NCBI GenBank assembly: GCA_964574215.1
Contig: CAZNLR010000011.1
Location: forward strand, 1 to 64,000
Direction: 5' to 3'
DNA from: GCA-2725625 sp964574215
GTDB taxonomy: Bacteria; Pseudomonadota; Alphaproteobacteria; Rhodospirillales; UBA2165
DNA: 64,000 bases
The notes under the pieces were generated by a model. It ran no database searches, was not told the DNA's origin, and worked only from the letters and a program-made list of their open reading frames with translations. This document shows positions 16,725-25,621 of this stretch, piece after piece. Within the stretch, counting starts at the first letter, position 1. Each line of letters opens with the position of its first letter. A program made the translations under genes and the position numbers.

Positions 16725-17641
16725 CCCTCCCGCCGCTCGCGGCGCGCAATATAGATGATTGATCCCAATACGACGGCGCTACCCAGGATGGTGAAGAAAT
16801 GCGGGACTTCACCGAAAAACAGATAGCCGAGCATGGCTCCCCAGACCAATCTCATAAACGTGGTCGGCTCCACAGCACCCACGTCGGCCAAGCGTAACGC
16901 CCACGCCAAGGTGTAATGGCTGAGAATGGTAAGTCCGGTGAGGGCCAATATCCACAGCGCCTGGATTTGGGTCGGTGTCGTCCACACATAGAGGGCAGCC
17001 GGAAAAGAAAAGACCGTCGCCCACATAGCTTGCCATAGAACCGAGGACGCCGGGTTGTTTCTGGTGGCGATAACCTTAATGATCAACCGGTTGGTCGAGT
17101 AAAGCACAGCCGTGCAGACCACCACCATGACGCCTGCCGACATCTCCGCGAAGCCGGGACGGATAATGATCATGGCGCCCATGAATCCGACGGCCAGGGC
17201 GGCCCATCGCCAGGGATGAGACTTTTCACCCAGAAATATAATGGCGCCCATGATGGCGAAAAGTTGGCTGGTAAAACCGATGGCCGCCACCAAATCCAGC
17301 GGTACCCGGGGCAGGGCCCAGAACCAGCCCAGCGTTGCAACGGTGAAGACCAGACCGTTGACGATCATAATACCGTGGCTAACGGGACGGATGCTGGCAT
17401 ACCCTTTTCTTGCGAACACCGGGTACAAGACCGCCGACATCACCATGGAGCGCACAAATACGATGACGAAAGGATGAAGTTCACTGCCAAGTTGCTTGCC
17501 GACGGCGCCATTTGCCATCAGGGCAAGCCCGGAAAACACGGCCAGGCATACGCCGATAAAATTGCCCGGCTCGACGCCGATGCGGTCGGTGATTCTTCCG
17601 GTCAATTGAACAAGGGCATTTTTCATGGGATGGACATACAT
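16697..17641 (-). CDS. EamA/DMT-family membrane transporter
   Basis: The 314-residue protein has about ten hydrophobic helices in two homologous EamA halves; typical stretches are LALMANGAVGKQLGSELHPF in the first helix pair and EPTTFMRLVWGAMLGYLFFG in the second half. Such proteins export metabolites or amino acids across the inner membrane; the substrate cannot be deduced. It ends inside the cytochrome gene on the other strand and begins opposite the promoter region of 17801. Confidence 0.87.
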   Translation of the reverse strand: MYVHPMKNALVQLTGRITDRIGVEPGNFIGVCLAVFSGLALMANGAVGKQLGSELHPFVIVFVRSMVMSAVLYPVFARKGYASIRPVSHGIMIVNGLVFTVATLGWFWALPRVPLDLVAAIGFTSQLFAIMGAIIFLGEKSHPWRWAALAVGFMGAMIIIRPGFAEMSAGVMVVVCTAVLYSTNRLIIKVIATRNNPASSVLWQAMWATVFSFPAALYVWTTPTQIQALWILALTGLTILSHYTLAWALRLADVGAVEPTTFMRLVWGAMLGYLFFGEVPHFFTILGSAVVLGSIIYIARRERREGQRQLRAEK

Positions 17642-17800
17642 ATGTTGCGGGAGGCGTATTTTAGATCAAGGCAACGTTATGGAAAGCTTTCATATAATTC
17701 CGGGCTTCCGACACCGGCAGAGACGAACTAGTTTTAAAAAATAACGATCGGGGGTAGGATTTCGACAAACCATAGCGAAAAGGGTTTCGGAGGAAATGAC

Positions 17801-18568
17801 ATGAAATTCAGGGCCGTCATAACATTGCTTGTGCCTGTGGTATTATTGCTTCTTCCCGTTCCGGCAACCGCCCAGAAGCAACTGGTTTTGGTCACCCCGC
17901 CCAATACGGTCGATACGGTGATCAGCGAGGTGATCACGCGCAAGGCATACGCCCGGATCGGCATCAAGGTACAAATCAAGAAGTTTCCCGGTGAACGGGC
18001 GCTCAGGCTGGCCAATAGCGGTAAAGTCGACGGCGAAGTGCAGCGTATCAACGGGATCTCCGCCAATTATCACAACCTCATTCAAATATATCCGGCCATA
18101 AATTTTATCGAGGGATCGGTATTCACGCGTACCAAGAAGTTCAAAGTGGACGGCTGGAACAGTTTGAAGCCGTATAAGATCGGATATATCAGGGGCATCA
18201 AGTTCGCCGAGAGAAATACCCGTAATATGAATTCAAACGCCGTCAGCGACTACAAGATCATGTTTAACATGCTCAAGAAAAACCGCTTCGAGATCATTAT
18301 TTCTCCGCGCCTCAACGGGCATTATCAATTGCGGCAACTCAGTATTGAGGGCGTCTATGATCTGAAACCAGCCATCAAGCGGTTCGACCTCTTTCACTAT
18401 CTACATCAAAAACATGTCAACTTGGTACCCAGGATATCGACCGTATTCAAGGAAATGGCGGCGAAGGGAGAGTTGAAACAGATTCGGGATCACGTTGTCA
18501 AAGTGTTGATGGAACGAGCGAGCTTGGGGCTTCCGGTATGCGACAAGGATTACGCCTGTTTCGACTAA
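17801..18568 (+). CDS. Periplasmic solute-binding protein (amino-acid ABC type, SBP_bac_3-like)
   Basis: This 255-residue protein has a signal peptide (about 1-24, ending TATAQ) and the general layout of a transporter substrate-binding domain: KAYARIGIKVQIKKFPGERA near 49-68, a central WNSLKPYKIGYIRGIKFAE, and MLKKNRFEIIISP. It is divergent from known amino-acid-binding proteins and no permease or ATPase gene is next to it. It could be an orphan binding protein or a sensor input. A GGAGG site lies 8 bases upstream of the ATG. Confidence 0.75.
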   Translation: MKFRAVITLLVPVVLLLLPVPATAQKQLVLVTPPNTVDTVISEVITRKAYARIGIKVQIKKFPGERALRLANSGKVDGEVQRINGISANYHNLIQIYPAINFIEGSVFTRTKKFKVDGWNSLKPYKIGYIRGIKFAERNTRNMNSNAVSDYKIMFNMLKKNRFEIIISPRLNGHYQLRQLSIEGVYDLKPAIKRFDLFHYLHQKHVNLVPRISTVFKEMAAKGELKQIRDHVVKVLMERASLGLPVCDKDYACFD

Positions 18569-18716
18569 AATTTTTTACCCAATTTTGGAATAAATAAAGT
18601 CCTCACGCATTGTTTATCAGTAGGTGAGCCGATCGGGCTGGATTTGCCTGACGACAATTGTCAGACTGATCGAAGCTCATTAATCGAGGCTTCTTAGAAT
18701 CTTGGGAAGAAATTAG

Positions 18717-19247
18717 ATGAAATCTGTTCGTGTATTACTATTGATTGCCATTGGCGCTTTCGCGCTTTCCGTCGCCCAGCCGGCTTCGGCGAATTCGAAC
18801 CTCAGCCTGACCGATGGCGTCAAGCAACGCCTAATGGATGCTAAGCCGGTAAAAGGCAAGAGCGTCGACCGGGAGTCGTTCAACGGTAAGCCATTGCTCG
18901 TTGTTTTCTTCGCCAGTTGGTGAGGCACATGTCGTTCTGAGTTCGTGCAACTCACCGACTTTTTAAATAACGGCGGCGCCGACAGGTTGAACGTCATCGC
19001 CATCAGCTGGACCGAAGGGCGCTATGGCGATGCCAATGAAGGACGGCTGCAGCGTTTCGTGCGAAACTTCCACCCCGCGATCCGCGTCATTCGGGCAACC
19101 GACAGTATCGAAAAAGACTTTTCTCCCGTGCAGTATGTTCCCGCCAATTTTGTCTTTGATAAAAAAGGTAAGCGGGCTTACGGTGACGGCAGCCGCCATC
19201 ATTTGGGCAAAAGCGAAATCAAGAAGATCGTCGATAAATTGAGCTGA
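18717..19247 (+). CDS. Exported thioredoxin/TlpA-like selenoprotein (UxxC), in-frame TGA
   Basis: One frame runs through a single TGA (18921-18923) to give a 176-residue product. The signal peptide is about residues 1-25 (ending QPASA). The strand before the TGA reads LLVVFFASW and the codons after it read GTCRSEF, so the TGA falls exactly on the first Cys of the WCxxC active site: U69-G-T-C72. A thioredoxin cis-proline block (YVPANFVFDKKG, P142) follows downstream in the same frame. A SECIS-like hairpin follows the TGA at 18938-18954. It is probably a periplasmic thiol oxidoreductase. A palindrome GACAATTGTC (18653-18662) lies upstream. A sequencing error or pseudogene is the main alternative. 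Confidence 0.85.
18921..18954 (+). promoter_or_regulatory. Sec codon UGA and bacterial SECIS-like hairpin
   Basis: After UGA (18921-18923) come 14 bases, then a 6-bp perfect stem TGAGTT (18938-18943)/AACTCA (18949-18954) with the 5-base loop CGTGC (18944-18948). The loop begins 20 bases after the UGA and has G at its second position followed by U, which fits the known rules for SelB-binding bacterial SECIS elements (small apical loop with an early G, about 16-37 bases from the UGA). Confidence 0.75.
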
Positions 19248-19311
19248 TCCGGACGGTGGAGATTGTGTACACTGACCCAAACGTCATTGTACCCACCGGA
19301 TCGGAGAGGTC

Positions 19312-20316
19312 ATGCCACGCGCACCGCGCATCGATATTCATACTCACGTAGCTTTTCCCGAGGTGCTGGCCCTTGCCCGCCAGGTCAAAGTTCGGGGAAA
19401 GGGGCCGGGTAAACAGGATTGGATCGCTCCCACGTCCAAAACGGAACATACCCGCCAGGCCAAGGCGCTGGGAACCAAGCTGTTCAAGCCAAAGGGGCGG
19501 ATCAAAGATATGGACCGCATGGGTGTCGATATCCAGGTGGTCAGTATGAATTTACCCACGCCTGTTTTTTGGGCCGATGGGGCGACAGGGCAGAAGATCG
19601 CACGCACCTGCAACGACTTGATGGCGGAATTTATCGCCGATGGCGGTGAGCGGTTTGTCGGTATCGGCGCCGTCCCCTTGCAAGACGTCAACCGCTCAGT
19701 CAGGGAACTGGACTATCTGGTGAACCGGCTGGGTCTGAAGGGTGTCGCCATTCCCTCCAACGTTCGAACTTTGGATCTCGGCATTGCCAAATTTAGCAAG
19801 TTCTGGGCCAAGGCAGAGGAAATTGGCGTGCCGGTCATCATTCATCCCAGAGGGTTTACCCATGATGACCGGATCAAAAAGTTTTTTCTCTGGAACTCCA
19901 TCGGGCAGCCCCTGGAGGAGGCCCTAGCCATGGCGTCGTTGATCCATGAAGGCGTGCTCGAGGACTTCCCCAAATTGAAAATCGTCATGTCACATGGCGG
20001 CGGGTATCTGCCCTACTATGCCGGCCGGGGCGACAAAGCCTTCGAGTCCCGTCCCGAATCCCGAGAAAACATTCCTCACAAGCCCAGCGACTACTTCCGC
20101 CGGTTTTTCTACGACACGGTGATTTTCGACCGGGACATGCTGAGTGTGTTGGTAAAAAAAGCGGGCGACCGACGAATTATGATGGGAACCGATTATCCCA
20201 GAGGAGAGATCGAGCGTGATCCGGTAGGTTTTGTCTCTAAATCACGGACGCTGTCCAAGGAAAGCAAACACCGCATCATGTCGGAGAACGCGGCAAAGCT
20301 GTTCGAGGTGAAGTAA
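19312..20316 (+). CDS. Amidohydrolase family protein, ACMSD-like decarboxylase
   Basis: This 334-residue TIM-barrel protein belongs to the amidohydrolase-2 (ACMSD-like) group. It has the N-terminal metal motif RIDIHTHVAFPEV (HxH), PVIIHPRGF with the mid-barrel His near 179-187, IVMSHGGGYLPYYAGR, and the final Asp in MMGTDYPRGEIE. Members decarboxylate or hydrolyse aromatic carboxylates or their ring-opened products. GGAGAGG precedes the ATG. The stop lies 25 bases from the convergent TRAP permease. Confidence 0.88.
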   Translation: MPRAPRIDIHTHVAFPEVLALARQVKVRGKGPGKQDWIAPTSKTEHTRQAKALGTKLFKPKGRIKDMDRMGVDIQVVSMNLPTPVFWADGATGQKIARTCNDLMAEFIADGGERFVGIGAVPLQDVNRSVRELDYLVNRLGLKGVAIPSNVRTLDLGIAKFSKFWAKAEEIGVPVIIHPRGFTHDDRIKKFFLWNSIGQPLEEALAMASLIHEGVLEDFPKLKIVMSHGGGYLPYYAGRGDKAFESRPESRENIPHKPSDYFRRFFYDTVIFDRDMLSVLVKKAGDRRIMMGTDYPRGEIERDPVGFVSKSRTLSKESKHRIMSENAAKLFEVK

Positions 20317-20341
20317 ACCCGTTCAACGAAAATGTCCCGCC

Positions 20342-21649
20342 TCAGAGCAACCCCAAATACCCCGGCAACCACAAGGCCAGAACGGGAAAGATGGCGACAA
20401 TGGCCAGCCGGATCAGGTCAGCGGTGAAAAAGGGAATAATGCCGGCAAAGATGGTCTTCAAAGGAATATCCGGCCGCATGCCGTGAAGGACATAAGGAAT
20501 GATGCCGATGGGAGGCGTTGTCTGGCCGATCTCAATCACCATGATATTGATGACCCCCCACCAGATCGGATCGAAGCCCAGGCCGACGATCAAGGGGAAC
20601 ACCACGGGCAGGGTGATGATCATGGCCGCCACGGTTTCGAAGATACTACCCAAAATGACATACATGATGAGGAGCAGCAGGATAACCATCCAGGGTTCCA
20701 GGCCGGCGGCTTCGATTTGCTGGGCCAGCATACTGGGCATTTGGGTGAGGGTAATGAAAGTACTGAAGATACTGGCGCCGAAGATGATGATATAGATCAG
20801 CCCGGTGGTGGCGGCGGTCTGGCTCAGGACCTGTTTCATCACCTCTACCGATAACCGGCCGCGCAGCCAGGTAAACAGGAAGGCCAGAATGCAGCCGACG
20901 GCGGCGGCTTCTAGAATGGTAAATATACCGCCGTAAATGCCGCCGCTGACGACCGTCGCCAAAACGATGACGCCCCAGCAACTGCCGATCACCTGTAAGC
21001 GGTCCCGCCAGGCTACGCGCTCCGCAGCCGGACCCGATCCCGGTCTCACGCGGACATAGATACTCACCGCGACGAAATAAATGGCGATGGATATCAGACC
21101 GGGAACAATAGCGGCGGTGAACAGGGCAATGACGAACTGTTCGGTCAGGATACCGTACAACAGCATCAGGTTAGACGGCGGGATCAAGATTCCCAACGTG
21201 CCGCCGGCGGCGATGGAACCCGCCGCCAGGGAAGGGCGGTAACCCCGCTGCAGCATTTCCGGCAAGGCGATCCGCATAAAAGTGGAGGCCGTCGCCAGGG
21301 ACGATCCGCAAATGGCGCCAAACCCGCCGCAGCCGCCGATGGTCGCCATGGCCAGCCCGCCCCGGTAATGGCCGACCAGGGCTTGGAACAAGCGGTAGAG
21401 ATCACCCGACAAGCCGGCCGCCGCCGCGAAACTGCCCATCAGCAGGAACATCGGGATCGCCGCCAGGCTTTCGTTGATCAGCAGATCGGTCGGAACAGTG
21501 GCGAAAATTTTTACCGCCGGTTCCGGACCCACCAGAATCCAAAGACCCGCCGAACCCGCCAAGGCCATGGCGATGCCGATGGGCACGTGCAACGCGATCA
21601 TGGCAAACATACCGACCATGCCAAGAATTGCGAGTAAGTTGGGGTCCAT
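20342..21649 (-). CDS. dctM: TRAP transporter large permease (DctM)
   Basis: The 435-residue polytopic protein is the DctM family large membrane subunit: an N-terminal MFAMIALHVPIGIAMALAG, then CGGFGAICGSSLATAST and ILIPPSNLMLLYGILTE, and near the end MVIEIGQTTPPIGIIPYVL. It imports a carboxylate using a sodium or proton gradient. It is the last gene of a dctP-dctQ-dctM operon on the minus strand (23263 to 20342). Confidence 0.93.
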   Translation of the reverse strand: MDPNLLAILGMVGMFAMIALHVPIGIAMALAGSAGLWILVGPEPAVKIFATVPTDLLINESLAAIPMFLLMGSFAAAAGLSGDLYRLFQALVGHYRGGLAMATIGGCGGFGAICGSSLATASTFMRIALPEMLQRGYRPSLAAGSIAAGGTLGILIPPSNLMLLYGILTEQFVIALFTAAIVPGLISIAIYFVAVSIYVRVRPGSGPAAERVAWRDRLQVIGSCWGVIVLATVVSGGIYGGIFTILEAAAVGCILAFLFTWLRGRLSVEVMKQVLSQTAATTGLIYIIIFGASIFSTFITLTQMPSMLAQQIEAAGLEPWMVILLLLIMYVILGSIFETVAAMIITLPVVFPLIVGLGFDPIWWGVINIMVIEIGQTTPPIGIIPYVLHGMRPDIPLKTIFAGIIPFFTADLIRLAIVAIFPVLALWLPGYLGLL

Positions 21650-21676
21650 ATTTCTATCCGTGACGGTGCATTATGG

Positions 21677-22216
21677 TCAGGCGCCGGAATCGGCTTGTTG
21701 GAGGGAGTCTTCTCTCGGAATTCCCGTGACCGCCTGATACAGGCTATCGAGCAGCACGGCAATCTGGGTCGGTACGCAAAGAACGATGATCGCCGTCACC
21801 GCCCACCACCACGGTGCCTGATGAACTTCCAGGACAACAGTGGCCAGGCCGCTTGTTTGGACTTCCGAGGTGAACATGAAAAACTGCCAGGCCAGCAAAA
21901 AGAAAACGATCAGTGTGCCGACGGCGCCGACCACTTCAAGCCAAAGTGCCGAACGGGTTCCCATTGCTTTGCCCAGGAATCGGATGGTGACGAATTGTTT
22001 GGCAACCAGTCCAAGCGGGAAAAAACTGGCGACGACGATCGCAACGTTGAATTTGTTGAGATCGTCAACCGCCATGATCGGAGAGTTAAACAGCCAGCGC
22101 ATGAGAACGTCGACGACGATCGAAAAGGCGATCACCATAATGCCGACCGCGCCGATCAATGACGCCCAGAGAGACCACCTTGTCAGCCAGCCGTCCGGTC
22201 CGAATATTGTTCCCAC
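21677..22216 (-). CDS. dctQ: TRAP transporter small permease (DctQ)
   Basis: The 179-residue protein has four predicted membrane helices and the DctQ layout, with MRWLFNSPIMAVDDLNKFNV after helix 1 and LGLVAKQFVTIRFLG. It pairs with the DctM protein encoded 27 bases downstream. A GTG start is used and its ribosome-binding site is weak, so an alternative start is possible. Confidence 0.85.
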   Translation of the reverse strand: MGTIFGPDGWLTRWSLWASLIGAVGIMVIAFSIVVDVLMRWLFNSPIMAVDDLNKFNVAIVVASFFPLGLVAKQFVTIRFLGKAMGTRSALWLEVVGAVGTLIVFFLLAWQFFMFTSEVQTSGLATVVLEVHQAPWWWAVTAIIVLCVPTQIAVLLDSLYQAVTGIPREDSLQQADSGA

Positions 22217-22240
22217 GCTAATACTTATGAATCAGGTAGC

Positions 22241-23263
22241 TTAGCCGCCCCTGATTTCCTTCAGTATTTTCATCATCGTGTCATATTTCTTTTGACCGTC
22301 TTTGGTCTTCTTTATCCACTCCTGGTGAAAGCTCATAAATTTACCTTTGAGCGCGGCATAGGCGGCGCCTTCCGGTTTGATCACGTTGCGTTTGGGATTA
22401 TCGGCAGCGGTCTTTTTCGCCTTGATCGAATCCTCGACCCAGATACGGCCGAACCCGGCGCTGGTATTTATGCCGGAATTCATGTCGATGGCTTTTTTGG
22501 CAGCCGCCGGCAGGCCGTCATATTTCTTTTTGGTAATACCCAGGAAAAACGACCGTGAACCCAGCGGTAAATCCACGCTGGTCTTAATCAACGGTGTAAT
22601 ACGAAACGACTTCAACGCCGACCAGCCGGTAAGCGTGCCCTGGATGACGCCGCGATTGAGGGATTCGGCCACTTGGGTGATGCTCATGCTGACCGGTGAG
22701 CCGCCGAAAAATTTAGCCGTCTTGGCTTCCTGCGGACCGGCGGCGCGAATTTTAAATCCTTTGACGCCGTCGAGGCTGTTGACCGTTTTGGACAAATGAA
22801 GACCGCCATTGTCGTTGGTATAGACGGCGATGACTTTGACCTTGTCCAATCCCCGCATCATGCCCGTTTCAAAGAATTTCCAGGCGGCCCTGGAGGATTC
22901 CTCGGAATCGTTGAACATGAACGGCAGGCCCAGAAGCGTGAAATCGGGAAACAACTTTTGGGTATAGCTGGGCAGGATCGGCGACCCGTCTTGGAGACCG
23001 TTGATCATTGATTCATATTGTTTGCGTGGGCTGCGGGTAATGGCGCCGCCCCAGAACGTCTTCACCGTCAGCGAACCGTTGGAATCTTTTTCGATTTTTT
23101 TGAAAAGTTTTGTGTACCCCTCGCGGGCGATCCTGGCCTTTGGCGGTACGTGTGAGCCGATACGAATTTCGGCGCTTTGCGCTTCGCTGTGGAAAGGTAC
23201 GCCGCCTGCCAAAGCGACGCCGGCGATGATTGTTCCTGCAGATAAACTCTTGAAAATATCCAT
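22241..23263 (-). CDS. dctP: TRAP transporter solute-binding protein (DctP)
   Basis: This 340-residue protein has a signal peptide (about 1-28, ending HSEAQSA) and DctP-type blocks: IRIGSHVPPKARIAREGYTK, GLPFMFNDSEES, GFKIRAAGPQEAK (the substrate-carboxylate Arg region) and VAESLNRGVIQGTLTGWS. It should bind a carboxylate in the periplasm for the DctQM permease. I chose ATG at 23263 because a GGGGAGGAAACG ribosome-binding site precedes it; a longer in-frame extension upstream would run through the divergent MaoC gene and is rejected. Confidence 0.93.
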   Translation of the reverse strand: MDIFKSLSAGTIIAGVALAGGVPFHSEAQSAEIRIGSHVPPKARIAREGYTKLFKKIEKDSNGSLTVKTFWGGAITRSPRKQYESMINGLQDGSPILPSYTQKLFPDFTLLGLPFMFNDSEESSRAAWKFFETGMMRGLDKVKVIAVYTNDNGGLHLSKTVNSLDGVKGFKIRAAGPQEAKTAKFFGGSPVSMSITQVAESLNRGVIQGTLTGWSALKSFRITPLIKTSVDLPLGSRSFFLGITKKKYDGLPAAAKKAIDMNSGINTSAGFGRIWVEDSIKAKKTAADNPKRNVIKPEGAAYAALKGKFMSFHQEWIKKTKDGQKKYDTMMKILKEIRGG

Positions 23264-23446
23264 AATCGTTTCCTCCCCGGTAAAAATTTTGTTCATTAAT
23301 TTTGCAAGTGTACGTCTAAGAAAAAATGAATTGAAGTAAAATTTTCTCCGCGACAAAAGATTGCACAACGCAAAGCTGGCTAACCGGAAATTTTTGATTA
23401 TGGTGTCTACCTGATAAATGAGCACAGTTTGATTAAAGGACCAAAA

Positions 23447-23944
23447 ATGAAAGATTCGGCAAACGAACTGCCCTTCACCCATGTCGACCGGGACCGCTAT
23501 TTCGAGGACTACATTGCGGGAGAGCAGCATATTCTGGGATCGGCGGAGGTGGAGGAGGAGGCCATGGTGGAATACGCCCGCGCCTATGATCCTCAGGATA
23601 TACATATCGATCATGAAAAGGCGGGTGCCGGCGTGTTTGGCGGCGTTATCGCCAGCGGCTGGTACACCGGTGCGTTGATGATGAAACTGTACGCCCGCCA
23701 CTATCTCTCCAACGTGTCGAGCCTGAGTTCTCCCGGCCTCACCGATCTCAAATGGCTGGCGCCGGTTCGGGGCGGTGATACCCTGACCACGCGTGTCAAT
23801 ATCCTGGAAACCAGGCGGTCACAGTCGAAACCGGACCGCGGCATCGTCCGGACCTTGATCGAAGTGGTCAATCAGGACGATACCGTGGTGATGACCATCG
23901 ACGGCGTCAATTTGATCGCCTGCCGGTCACCAGAGTCGCTCTAG
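23447..23944 (+). CDS. MaoC-like (R)-specific enoyl-CoA hydratase family protein
   Basis: The 165-residue protein has the hot-dog MaoC dehydratase fold: HILGSAEVEEEAMVEYARAY, then DPQDIHIDHEKAGAGVFGG (the catalytic D-x5-H equivalent) and GVIASGWYTGALMMKL. It probably hydrates an enoyl-CoA. ATG 23447 follows an AAGGA site at 23436-23440, and is preferred to the upstream TTG. It precedes the BenE-like permease by 27 bases, so the two are likely co-transcribed. Confidence 0.88.
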   Translation: MKDSANELPFTHVDRDRYFEDYIAGEQHILGSAEVEEEAMVEYARAYDPQDIHIDHEKAGAGVFGGVIASGWYTGALMMKLYARHYLSNVSSLSSPGLTDLKWLAPVRGGDTLTTRVNILETRRSQSKPDRGIVRTLIEVVNQDDTVVMTIDGVNLIACRSPESL

Positions 23945-23971
23945 CCAATTTACTCTCAACCGGACGCCGCT

Positions 23972-25201
23972 ATGCCCCTTGAGAAAATCAACCGCCCGGT
24001 GCCGGGAATCAGAAATTTCTTTTCGGATATTTCCCCGACTCATCTTGCTAACGGGTTTATCGCATTTTTGTTTTCCGCATCGGCGCCAGTCGCCATTGTT
24101 CTGGGGGTTGGCGCCAAAGGTGGATTATCGGAGCAGGAACTGGCGTCTTGGATGTTCGGTGGGCTGGCGCTGAACGGATTGATCAGCATCCTGGTCACCG
24201 TCATCTACCGGCAACCCTTGGTCTTCTTTTGGACGATATCCGGCTCGGTTTTGGTGGGCCCCGCCTTTGGGCATTTAAGCTTTCCCGAAATTATCGGCGC
24301 TTTTTACGCCACCGGATTATTGCTGCTGATATTGGGTTTGACCGGCAGCGTCGGCTGGATTATGCGGCACCTGCCGATGCCCATCATCATGGGAATGGTG
24401 GCCGGCGTCTTTTTGCAATTCGGCATCGATTGGATTGTCGCTCTAAAAAAAGATTTCTGGATCGCCTTTCCCATGACGGCCGCCTTTTTCCTTTTTTCCT
24501 TCCATCCCGCGATTGCCCGAAGAATGCCGCCTATGATCGGAGTCTTGTTGGTGGGAATTATTGCCGTTGCGCTGCAAGGGTCCTTTAATCCTGCCGGGAA
24601 AGAGATCGCTTTAACCATGGTCGACCCGATTATTTTCACGCCGGTTTTTTCCTGGCAGGCTATGATTGAACTGGTTATCCCCATCGCCATCACGGTGTTG
24701 GCGGCGCAAAATGCCCAGGGTATAGGTATTCTGAAAGCCAACGGCCACAATCCGCCGGTCAATACCATTACCACGACCTGCGGCGGCATGTCGATTATCT
24801 GCGCCGCGGTCGGCACCGTATCGACCTGCCTGACCGGGCCGGTCAACGCGATCCTATCCAGTGGCGGCACCAAAGAATCGCAGTATTCGGCGGCCATTTT
24901 TATCTGCCTGCTGGCGATTCTGTTCGGTCTATATTCGCCGGTGCTGACCCAATCGATGTTGGCGGCGCCACCCGCCTTTATCGCGACGCTGGCGGGCCTT
25001 GCCTTGTTCCGGGTGTTGCAGAACGCGTTCGTCGCGTCATTTCAGAAAAGCTTCACCCTTGGCGCGTTGACAGCCTTCCTGGTGACCGTTTCCGATCTGA
25101 CCATTTTCAATATCGGCGCGCCCTTTTGGGGACTGTTGTTCGGGTTTATCGCCTCCTGGATATTGGAGCGGGCTGATTTTAAGGCGCTCGAAGATGCCTA
25201 G
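23972..25201 (+). CDS. BenE-family benzoate/H+ symporter-like permease
   Basis: The 409-residue protein has about 11-12 hydrophobic helices and the BenE pattern: FFSDISPTHLANGFIAFLFS, FFWTISGSVLVGPAFGHLSF, an AQNAQGIGILKANGHNPPVN stretch and CLTGPVNAILSSGGTKESQY. BenE members import benzoate-like aromatic acids, which fits the surrounding catabolic genes. Its last codons overlap the convergent GFA gene by 4 bases. Confidence 0.88.
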   Translation: MPLEKINRPVPGIRNFFSDISPTHLANGFIAFLFSASAPVAIVLGVGAKGGLSEQELASWMFGGLALNGLISILVTVIYRQPLVFFWTISGSVLVGPAFGHLSFPEIIGAFYATGLLLLILGLTGSVGWIMRHLPMPIIMGMVAGVFLQFGIDWIVALKKDFWIAFPMTAAFFLFSFHPAIARRMPPMIGVLLVGIIAVALQGSFNPAGKEIALTMVDPIIFTPVFSWQAMIELVIPIAITVLAAQNAQGIGILKANGHNPPVNTITTTCGGMSIICAAVGTVSTCLTGPVNAILSSGGTKESQYSAAIFICLLAILFGLYSPVLTQSMLAAPPAFIATLAGLALFRVLQNAFVASFQKSFTLGALTAFLVTVSDLTIFNIGAPFWGLLFGFIASWILERADFKALEDA

Positions 25202-25608
25202 AACGCCTGTTTTTCAACTCGCCGGACCGATGCTAGTTCCTGTGTCCATTGCTGGGATGACCGGCACCAGATCTGGTTGGCGGGCTTGATTTGATCGCGC
25301 TGGCGCAATACGCCGACCCGGATACCCAATAATTTTGATCCTTCGCCCGGTGGCGCAGAATAGATGGGTGAGCCGCAATTGGGGCAAAACGTCTGCAACC
25401 GCTCGTTCCCGTTTTCGGCGATTTTGACGTAGGTCTTCATCTCGCCGCTTAACAGTTTGAAGCTGGCGTCTTCCGATCTGGCGACCACTCGAAAGGCACT
25501 GCCGGACAGGGTTTGGCAATCGGTACAATGGCAGATAGCGGCCATCTCCGGGTCGATTTCGGCTTCGAAGGTGATGTTGCCGCAATGGCAGGCGCCCTCT
25601 ACTTTCAT
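25198..25608 (-). CDS. GFA/CENP-V domain zinc protein
   Basis: The 136-residue protein has the Cys-rich zinc-binding pattern of the GFA family (named for S-hydroxymethylglutathione synthase): CHCGNITFEAEIDPE, CHCTDCQTLSG and FCPNCGSPIY. The biochemical role of most members is not established. A second member is encoded at 49762. It is just downstream of an amidohydrolase gene (13-base gap). Confidence 0.9.
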   Translation of the reverse strand: MKVEGACHCGNITFEAEIDPEMAAICHCTDCQTLSGSAFRVVARSEDASFKLLSGEMKTYVKIAENGNERLQTFCPNCGSPIYSAPPGEGSKLLGIRVGVLRQRDQIKPANQIWCRSSQQWTQELASVRRVEKQAF

Positions 25609-25621
25609 GGTCTTTCTCCCA

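Noticed and set aside
18921..18923. Reading the TGA as a normal stop that splits the thioredoxin-like gene into two
   Set aside because: The second part has no start codon with a ribosome-binding site, continues in frame, and supplies the cis-Pro half of the same fold. The TGA lies at the catalytic Cys.
22241..23701. Longer DctP frame (486 residues) with start near 23701
   Set aside because: The extension runs antisense through the MaoC gene; the ATG at 23263 has a strong ribosome-binding site and a signal peptide.
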